A DNA stretch of 64,000 nt from Acanthosepion esculentum (taxonomy: Eukaryota; Mollusca; Cephalopoda; Sepiida; Sepiidae): NCBI GenBank assembly GCA_964036315.1, contig OZ038480.1, forward strand, positions 15,920,655-15,984,654, in the 5' to 3' direction. Numbering within the stretch: the first letter of the stretch is position 1; each line of letters opens with the position of its first letter. Of the stretch, positions 57,175-64,000 are shown one piece after another. A model generated the notes under the pieces. The model had not been told where the DNA came from. It was given only the letters and a program-made list of their open reading frames with translations, and did not search any database. Both the position numbers and the translations under genes were made by a program.

Positions 57175-57447
57175 CCAAGACTCTGAGTTGGGCGCTGGAG
57201 AACGTCGAACCATATTTGTTAGTGGCGGCGCACTGATACATGCCGGCGTCACGTTTTGGGTTGAGTTGTTCAATAATCAAGACATTCTTGTTTATTTTCA
57301 TCTCTTTAGAATTGGTACGAAACAGGATGCCATCTTTGTACCAGGAATAAGTGGCTTTGGGAAAAGCTTTCGCATCACAGCGCCATGTTAGTCTACTGCC
57401 GATATTCAAATGTTGATCTTTCAGAGGATACTGGAAAAATGGTTTTA
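57175..57447 (-). CDS. Cont: Contactin exon 3: Ig4
   Basis: Acceptor gcttccag, donor gtgagt; phase 1 at both ends, one whole Ig domain. It encodes VKPFFQYPLKDQHLNIGSRL, TWRCDAKAFPKATYSWYKDG, DAGMYQCAATNKYGSTFSSA and ends LRVLG. D-x-G-x-Y-Q-C-A-A-x-N-K-Y followed by A-x-L-R-V-L is the vertebrate contactin Ig4 signature almost residue for residue. Confidence 0.97.
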
Positions 57448-57519
57448 CTGGAAGCAATAAATTCGGTTTTAGGAGAAATGCTCAAACAATATTACAAAAG
57501 CTTATAAAGAAAAACTGTT

Positions 57520-57980
57520 ACAGGTCGAGGATCCTTTATCCTGAATTATTGGGAGCAGAAGCGCTTCGGTTTTCAGGTTTTGGAATCCAGGTTATTTAAT
57601 TTGTATATAGCGTCTGTTGATAAACATAAATACTTTCTTTTTTTCTTTTCACTACCCATATGGATATCTGCAGGACTTTTTGACATTTTGAATAATATCT
57701 TTCCTGAGCACGAAACACCTGGTAAGTAATCGACAAACTGCGACGATCGCTTACAAAAAACTGGCGCCAACGTAGGCTAAGTAGCTGGGCTGAGGAACCC
57801 CCACATGGGGCGGATGAGGTCACTTACAACAGTTGCACAACAGTTGCACAACACTGGCAACCTTCCCAGTGCTTTCTGGAATTTTCCATTTGTGGCAAGT
57901 CATGTCAGCACCGGAAAACCTTCTGGATTTTGGAGGTTTTGGGATATGGGAATTTCGGATAAAGGATACTGAACCTGTAT
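57520..57980 (+). mobile_element. Tigger/pogo-like short element
   Basis: Ends: cgaggatcctttatcctgaa at the left and, inverted, cggataaaggatactgaacc at the right (about 57955-57975). The interior is shared with the 37700-39260 relic (ttttggaatccaggttattt, catgtcagcacc). About 460 bp, non-coding. Confidence 0.6.
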
Positions 57981-58605
57981 TGGATATGGATTATTCGGAT
58001 CAAAACAATAAAGATGAGGATACCATTTGGAATATCGCATGGAATGATGGTAATTATTAAAACAACACATAAGGAAAACGGTAAAACGTAATAATGAAAA
58101 CAACAAATATGAAGATACCCGTGCATGCATTTCCTAGGAATGGCATAGTGATCAAAATAACAAAAATAAAGATACTAATCCAAATAGTGGAAAAAAAACA
58201 GTGGACAAAATTTTCGTTTAGATATTCTTCAGCCTTTTTCTACAGTTTAAATTTCTGTGATTCAGCGTTTACATTGTTCGATATATTTTTGAAAGTGTTC
58301 ATTTTTATTTTTAACATAAAATTTCAGCCTTCAGGTATGTTGTATCAAGTTTTTAGAATTAATTTCGTACGTTTTCCTTTTCTCTGTCATTTTCATTTAT
58401 TCAATTAATACATAAGATTTCAACAGAATCGCAAGACTGAGCGTTAATGTCCCATGTTCATAGCATCAGTGAGAGAATATCAACATATGTTCTAATTAAT
58501 CATTTTTTACAAGTTTCTTTCTGTAGCTAAGGATCGTAAAATGGATCCTTGCTGAAGTTCTCACTTGCTCTGTTTCTTGGGTGCTGATTCTTTATGGTGC
58601 CAAAA
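57981..58605. other. Intron, no assigned feature
   Basis: AT-rich sequence with short frames only. A small duplication around aaaacaacaaatatgaagat follows the Tigger-like end. Confidence 0.45.
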
Positions 58606-59260
58606 TGTACGATTGGTCTTGTCGAGTTAACTCCTCCTAATTTTCGAAACCACTACTAGGGGACTCTCTCAGGACTATAAATAAACAGTGACATACTCTG
58701 TCATCCTTTTTTTTCCTTTTTCACTCAGGGACGGCATGATGTAGGTCGAATGAGGAAAACGGTTTTCTCCACTGGAACACGTACGCATCTTTCACTTCAC
58801 TTTCTATAGGACCTTCTCCTACACCAAACTACACACAAACAATTCACTAGTTTAAATGTTTTCTTCATTCATGTTCATTGTTTTGTAACACGCAATAATA
58901 TTCTATTGTTTATGTATACCCTTGTTTTGTTAATACATACATATCGTTTGCATATATATATATATAGTTTTGTTGTTACTCTTTATATTTTTTTACGTGT
59001 ACTCTCATCCCAAGTCTACCATGTTTGTTGTGGGCATTTCAGGAAACACACGTGTTTATCTCTCAACGCGTACACAGGCCCGCAACAGTCTACATACGCA
59101 TTCATTTTTTTTTATATATGCATCTTTTATACAGATTTTCCATCGTAATTTTGTGTCTATTATTTTTATTTTTCAGAGGAAGCAGTGTGCCTCCATTTCT
59201 ATTCACACATGCTCTGCTAAACTTGATTTAGTTGTTTCGCTTTGAGATTTTTCATTAAGT
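58606..59260 (+). mobile_element. LTR-like segment
   Basis: Opening cttgtcgagttaactcctcc, a TATA-like gactataaataaac at 58674, then a leader resembling 40130-40300 (acacgtacgcatc, actacacacaaac). No coding part. A (TA)n tract lies inside at 58952-58964. Confidence 0.42.
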
Positions 59261-59889
59261 TGGATTAAATACAACAAAAAGAGAATATTAATTCGAAACA
59301 GCTTATCAGAGCCTTCATCGGGTTATTTTGCGAAAAAAAGGCACCAAGTGAAACTAAAAGCCTAATTAGAATTACGAGGACGGTTGATGAATGCATTAAG
59401 ATTATTTGTTGGTGTTAGCATCATTAAAACATAAAAGTTTGAAACCCCTAATTAAGTTACTAAAGTGGCAAAAGTGAAACCCCTAATTAAGTTACTAAAG
59501 CTTACTCGTTGTACAACTAAAGGTCAGAACTGGAGGCCTAATTAAAAATGTTGGAATTTTAAAAAAATCTTGGGAGAAAAATTAACTTGGAGTTATATAA
59601 TGTAATACTCAGTTGTGGGAAAGTGAATAAAAGTCCGATAATATCTGACCGTGAAAGGGGGTCAGATATTGAAAGACCTGAAACCCCCGATGAATTTGGT
59701 TATAAAACATCACTCCGCCGCATTAGAGAAACGTATTTTGCAAACTAGTCAGAAAGAATCAGAGCACAGATTTGTTTTTTACGGCTTATCAACCTTTTGC
59801 AAGTTATTTAAGTCCAGTAAATATTTGTAGAGTGTAAGAATTTTTTGAAGATAATAATGATTTACTGATACAAGTCCTACTAATTAATC
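59261..59889. other. Intron; short direct duplication
   Basis: gaaacccctaattaagttac occurs twice (about 59441 and 59477). A hairpin with ctgaccgtgaaagggggtca lies near 59646-59670. Otherwise unassigned. Confidence 0.45.
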
Positions 59890-60020
59890 TATTATTGGGG
59901 AGGAGAAATGGTGGATTCCCAAGGGTATTTTTTGCATAACGAACTCCACTGCAATTCGAACTCAGCTCTCTGAATTCCAATTCTGAGCTGCTATCCATTA
60001 CACCACCCGCACATCCAAGC
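59890..60020 (-). repeat. SINE family B, head-end fragment
   Basis: Reverse strand: A-box-like gggtggtgtaatggatagca and B-box-like GAGTTCGAATTGC, then the cccttgggaa junction seen in the 20843 copy. Confidence 0.62.
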
Positions 60021-60235
60021 TTCAAGCACCTGGTATTCCCAAGCGGTTACTCATTTAGGTAGTGACCAGGCTCGACTTCGGTGAATCGATGTTTCAACGT
60101 GATATGGCTGTGAGCTTCTTCGGACAAAAAGCACGTATCAGCTCTTGAATCTAATATTAGGATTTCGTTAGATATTGCGTCGTTAATGAAAGACAAGCGA
60201 AAGAAAGTGAAGGGTGGTGAATTTAAAGTACTTAC

Positions 60236-60420
60236 CGCTAAGAACCAAAGAGAATTTCTTCTCTGTGCGAGCACTTCGGCCTCGGTAGGCTGTACAGACG
60301 TAAATGCCTTGGTCTGCGATGTCGGCGTTTGGAATGGTCAAGATTCGGTTGTTATTTGACATTCTGGCTGCAGGTGGCAGCGGTTTGTCTTCTCGATGCC
60401 AAATATAGTTAATAGGACTT
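60236..60420 (-). CDS. Cont: Contactin exon 2 of window: second part of Ig3
   Basis: Acceptor ccatccag, donor gtaagt. Phase 2 in, phase 1 out. It encodes SPINYIWHREDKPLPPAARM, NRILTIPNADIADQGIYVCT and ends KFSLVLS. The Ig tryptophan (Y-I-W) and D-Q-G-I-Y-V-C are present. The alternative acceptor three bases downstream (after aag) would remove one Ser; the longer form keeps the usual 12-residue Cys-to-Trp spacing. Confidence 0.95.
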
Positions 60421-60729
60421 CTGGATGGGGAGAGAAGTTGAGAGTTAATCAGTTATTTTGTGTGTGAGCGCACGTATTGATGTTTATTAAGCATATCTTA
60501 GTTTCACATAGAACCACAATAGATGAGCATTCTTTTAGGATCGAACTCTCTTCATCAGCGACTGGTCAAGCTTACTAAATATGGCTCTACGGCAGGAGTT
60601 TTAAATATTTACAAAGAAAAAACTTAATGTGCTAAAGGGTACCTATCGGGTAGTGTCGAATAATGATTGGTTTAAGAAACTAGTTATGACCTGCGAGACT
60701 ACCTGTCGCTCCTCGACAAGTCGTTTTTA

Positions 60730-60970
60730 TGTGCCGTATCCCTTCAGGACATGAACGATCATGGATTTCTACAGTTTCCTGATATTTGTAGCTTTAAGTA
60801 ATGTTTGTTCCATCGCTATTCCTCTTTGTCCATATTTCCTCCATCCATTTACCCCAGCTCGTGGTGTTTCCTCTGGCCCCTCTTGCTTTCAGTATGTCCT
60901 GTGAGTGTCAAATTCTCCAAGTCCTCTTTCTTCATTATGCATCCTCGGATGTTTAGCTGTCAAAGATTAA
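60730..60970 (-). mobile_element. RTE-type LINE C-terminal fragment
   Basis: The reverse strand reads, with frameshifts, MKKEDLENLTLTGHTESKRG-like sequence, then GQRGIAMEQTLLKATNIRKL and a final VLKGYGT. This matches the C-terminus at 63060-63420. Confidence 0.65.
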
Positions 60971-61009
60971 TTCAAGAAACAGATGGTTGCTGAAAACACA
61001 CACACGTAT

Positions 61010-61280
61010 TGTACTTTTTTTTAGTACGACACAAAATCAAATGTGAGGCAACTAGGGAGAATCGAACTCAGTACTGTATTAAGATTGACTTAGTCTGGCA
61101 TAAGGCCCCAATTTTGAGGGGCTTACTTAGTCGAGACCTTAATATTGTAATAAGTCATCTCGACTATCTAACTATTGTTCTTTGTCGAGACCCGCTAGGT
61201 ATTTACGAAACCCATCTCAGTTTGGCACAAGGCCACAAATGCAGGAGCGTTCAGTGATAATCGAACTCACTACAGTAGAA
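61010..61280 (-). repeat. Decayed cephalopod-SINE-like repeat
   Basis: Two imperfect copies of ggagaatcgaactca...tggcataaggccccaattt (61050-61120 and 61215-61270). The ttggcacaaggcc word next to an inverted B box (tcgaactcac) is, from memory, typical of widespread cephalopod SINEs in reverse orientation. Decay prevents a firm call. Confidence 0.4.
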
Positions 61281-61317
61281 ATAATTTATTAGATATGTGA
61301 AATATTAACTTAATTGT

Positions 61318-61745
61318 CTTTGGTATGACGATAAACTACATCCGGCAGCAAGACGTCTGATTGGTAGGTTTTGAGGAGCGTGGAACCACCTCTTAATTGT
61401 TGTTGTTCCTAGGTTCACCCTGACCCAGGGTGGTAGCACCTGTTAGGGTCTCAGCTATGGGCAAATAGTGAACCCCCAAACTGAGGTCAAAACATTATGT
61501 GAGTATAAAAATATATTTTTATAGCAAGAATACCAGCAATACATCTTCACAGTAAAAAAAAACACAAAAAAAACAAAAACTTACCAGCAATACATTATTG
61601 GAAAAAGAGAAAAATTACCAGCAGTACATTTTTTAAAAGATTACAAAAGCACCCCCCCCCCAAGATTAAAGTTAAACATTTAATGACCCATAAAGTGCTG
61701 ATATGCCGTTAAACAAACCAAACCAAATCAACTTAAGTTTAGGAA
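61318..61745 (+). repeat. Interspersed repeat D, second + strand copy
   Basis: Matches 52120-52740: tatgacgataaactacatcc, ttttgaggagcgtggaacca, ttaccagcaatacat units (three) and the cttttgatatgccgtt-like right end, with a C-run at 61653-61662. Confidence 0.75.
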
Positions 61746-61984
61746 GATCAACGTCATTTACATTTTTAAGAAAGCATCGCCATGGAGTGAAATAATATCA
61801 TTGGCCATTTCTACTGATTGAGTTTGATCCTCACTAAGTGCTCTTACACTTGTAGCCATGGTTTAGTTTAGTAAATCACTATAGAGTAGAAATAGTTTTA
61901 TCTGTATTCATCATTTTAATTCTGTCTGAACTTTTAATAAAGATTCAGAGAAATATTTTAAAGTTCCGTCGCCTCCTTAAAAAG

Positions 61985-62754
61985 AGAACTGTCTGTTTTA
62001 TATTAGCTTATGTTTATTTCGATATGTTGCTACACATCTACATAAAAAGGAACTGTCCGTTTTATATTAGCTTATGTTTATTTCGATATGTTGCTACACA
62101 TCTACAAAAAAAGAACTGTCCGTTTTATATTAGCTTATGTTTATTTCGATATATTGCTACACATCTACAAAAAAGGAACTGTCCGTTTTATATTAGCTTA
62201 TGTTTATTTCGATATGTTGCTACACATCTACAAAAAAAGAACTGTCCGTTTTATATTAGCTTATGTTTATTTCGATATGTTGCTACACATCTACAAAAAA
62301 AGGAACTGTCCGTTTTATATTAGCTTATGTTTATTTCGATATATTGCTACACATCTACAAAAAAGGAACTGTCCGTTTTATATTAGCTTATGTTTATTTC
62401 GATATGTTGCTACACATCTACAAAAAAAGAACTGTCCGTTTTATATTAGCTTATGTTTATTTCGATATGTTGCTACACATCTACAAAAAAAGGAACTGTC
62501 CGTTTTATATTAGCTTATGTTTATTTCGATATGTTGCTACACATCTACAAAAAAGGAACTGTCCGTTTTATATTAGCTTATGTTTATTTCGATATGTTGC
62601 TACACATCTACAAAAAAAGAACTGTCCGTTTTATATTAGCTTATGTTTATTTCGATATGTTGCTACACATCTACAAAAAAAGAAAGAAAAGGAACTGTCC
62701 GTTTTATATTAGCTTATGTATACTTCGATATGTTGCTACACATCTACAAAAAAA
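61985..62754. repeat. Twelve-copy ~63-bp intronic minisatellite
   Basis: The unit (ggaactgtccgttttatatt...agcttatgtttatttcgata...tgttgctacacatctac plus an A-run) repeats 12 times with over 95 percent visual identity; most variation is A-run length and atgttg versus atattg. The array ends 34 bases before the Ig3a exon edge, so in the gene's direction it starts just inside the intron after the donor. Open frames across it are repeat artefacts. Confidence 0.96.
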
Positions 62755-62787
62755 AAAAAAAGGAAAGAAAAAAATGAAACGACTTAC

Positions 62788-62896
62788 GATCCATAGGCGA
62801 AACATTCCAACTGTACTGTCCGCCCTCGTAATGGTGGCTGTGGGAAGACTACAATAAAGTCATTATGGATGATAGGACCCCAGTTGACTTTGGGTG
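62788..62896 (-). CDS. Cont: Contactin exon 1 of window: first part of Ig3
   Basis: Acceptor ttttgccag, donor gtaagt. Phase 1 in, phase 2 out. It encodes PKVNWGPIIHNDFIVVFPQP, then LRGRTVQLECFAYG. L-R-G-x-T-V-x-L-E-C-F-A-Y-G is the B-strand cysteine segment of contactin Ig3 (vertebrate G-x-x-V-x-L-E-C-F-A-L-G). This is the most upstream exon in the window; phase 1 at its start means an earlier exon supplies a G. Confidence 0.94.
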
Positions 62897-63059
62897 CTGG
62901 CAAAAAAGAAAAAAATTAAAAGGTTATATGTAGAAAAATAAAAACATTCAAATTGTAATTTATTTAAGTTTAAATTTGTCAAGTCACACAGACAAAAATA
63001 TTTTAAGTGCTGCCATTTAATAAATAAAAATATCACTCAATATTTGATATTGTTTGCAG

Positions 63060-63425
63060 TGAGGCAACAGAAATGTGGCTCTCCAGAAGGATGCTGATAA
63101 TACCATGGACTGAGCATGTGAGCAACGAGGAAGTTTAGAGAAAATAGAAACACAAAGGACACTTATATGTAACACCAGAAAGGGACAGTTGAAATTTCTC
63201 GAGCACATAAGGAGGAAAGAGGGCTTGGAAAATTTGACTCGCGCAGGAGACATTGAAGGCAAGAGGGACAGAGGAAAGCAGCGACTACCCTACCTGATGA
63301 GGTCGTTAGCAGAACAGGGATTAGGAGAGATAGCAAAAAGAAAAACTTTACTAAGGCCTACAAAGGACAGGGAATTGTAGATAGCGATTACCTGAAGGGA
63401 TACACCTCATAGAAGAAGAAGATTC
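63060..63425 (+). mobile_element. RTE-type LINE C-terminus
   Basis: The + strand reads, with frame changes, WLSRRMLIIPWTEHVSNEE-like sequence, then RQLKFLEHIRRKEGLENLTR, AGDIEGKRDRGKQRLPYL, LAEQGLGEIAKRKTLLRPTK and the end VL-x-x-L-K-G. This is the RTE/CR1 LINE tail with L-x-F-L-x-H-I-x-R and G-K-R-x-R-G-K-Q-R. Confidence 0.75.
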
Positions 63426-63429
63426 GAAC

Positions 63430-63700
63430 ACTTCTTCGTTAGTCTGTTAAATCCATATAAATTGTTATGGTAATTTACCCATGCAGGCATGGACTCTCCC
63501 AGCTATAAATAGGAGCAGGTACTGCCTTTTGGAGAGGGAAATTTCCAGCAGTCAGCTCTGACAGTCGGATCGAACATTCTTGCTGTAACACTCTCGTTTG
63601 TTATGTTTGTATTACTGTTTCTTTTAACATATTTCTTTAACTCAATTCCTCTCTTTGTGTCTTTATTTCTGGCCCTAACAAGACCACAACATAAATCAAG
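63430..63700 (+). mobile_element. LTR-like segment
   Basis: gacatggac-like start, gctataaataggagcagg (TATA at 63501-63507), then a leader with tctgacagtcggatcgaac and a T-rich end. Layout is as in 39870-40435 and 58606-59260. No coding part. Confidence 0.42.
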
Positions 63701-64000
63701 GTTGATTTTTAGGATTTTAAGTGTCGCCAATGACTTGTTAAACATTTCGTTGATGCTTTTGTAGTAATTTTAAACTTATTTAGAATTTTATAAATGTATA
63801 TGTATATCTAAATGGAATTAATGGAAATACATTTTTTTTCGTCATCCCGCACATTTTAAGGGCTGTTATCTTCACTTTCATTGTATTTATTCCAGAATTT
63901 CGGTTGATATATTCTGTCTTCCTCAGGTATATATTGCATCAGTCAAATCGCTTAGTATGTTTTTAATCTAGTCATCAGTGTGAAGTCACAATCTTGAGCT
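63701..64000. other. No recognisable feature
   Basis: AT-rich intron or upstream sequence of the contactin gene; no exon signal seen before the window edge. Confidence 0.45.

Noticed and set aside
62024..62857. Four overlapping 99-149 codon frames on the + strand
   Set aside because: All three frames stay open because the ~63-bp unit lacks stops and A-run changes shift the frame; no gene signals.

Overview
The window is animal nuclear DNA: AT-rich, intron-dominated and saturated with microsatellites and transposon remains. Two real protein-coding genes can be supported. On the + strand, positions 1774-1898 hold what looks like the last coding exon of a serine hydroxymethyltransferase gene (SHMT); the rest of that gene lies to the left. 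On the - strand, sixteen exons between 62896 and 9214 encode the C-terminal 835 residues of a contactin: Ig domains 3-6, four fibronectin type III domains, and a hydrophobic tail typical of GPI anchoring. All fifteen exon junctions agree in phase and the summed length (2510 nt) closes exactly on a stop codon. The signal peptide, any N-terminal lectin-like domain and Ig1-2 must lie beyond the right edge. The two genes converge, with about 7.3 kb between their stop codons.

Organism: the contactin is invertebrate-like. The repeats (tRNA-derived SINEs, CR1/Jockey-type LINEs, Penelope-like elements, long TA/TG microsatellites, and a decayed repeat containing a 'ttggcacaaggcc' motif that I associate with cephalopod SINEs) suggest a lophotrochozoan, probably a mollusc and possibly a cephalopod. 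This assignment is an inference and is not secure.

Layout. 1-2060: SINE and LINE debris in the last SHMT intron, the last exon and its 3' UTR. 2060-8414: intergenic repeats, including a ten-copy TA/TG minisatellite (4303-4945) and a long pure-pyrimidine 12-bp minisatellite (7682-8414). 8415-9213: probable contactin 3' UTR. 9214-62896: contactin exons, with introns that hold almost every class of mobile element: mariner/Tc1 and Tigger-like DNA transposons, an unfamiliar decayed DDE-like transposase (about 14930-17840), three SINE families, CR1/Jockey and RTE-type LINE fragments, several LTRs (one nested in a gag relic with a target duplication), and Penelope-like elements. 62897-64000: upstream intron with an RTE-type LINE end and an LTR-like piece.

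The most interesting signals are hammerhead-ribozyme-like motifs (30319, 34481, 34706, 43653, 5396) on Penelope-like element ends beside TA microsatellites, the unfamiliar DDE-like element, the pyrimidine minisatellite, and a 12-copy ~63-bp minisatellite starting about 35 nt inside an intron next to the Ig3 donor site. No bacterial, CRISPR, rRNA or intact tRNA gene is present.
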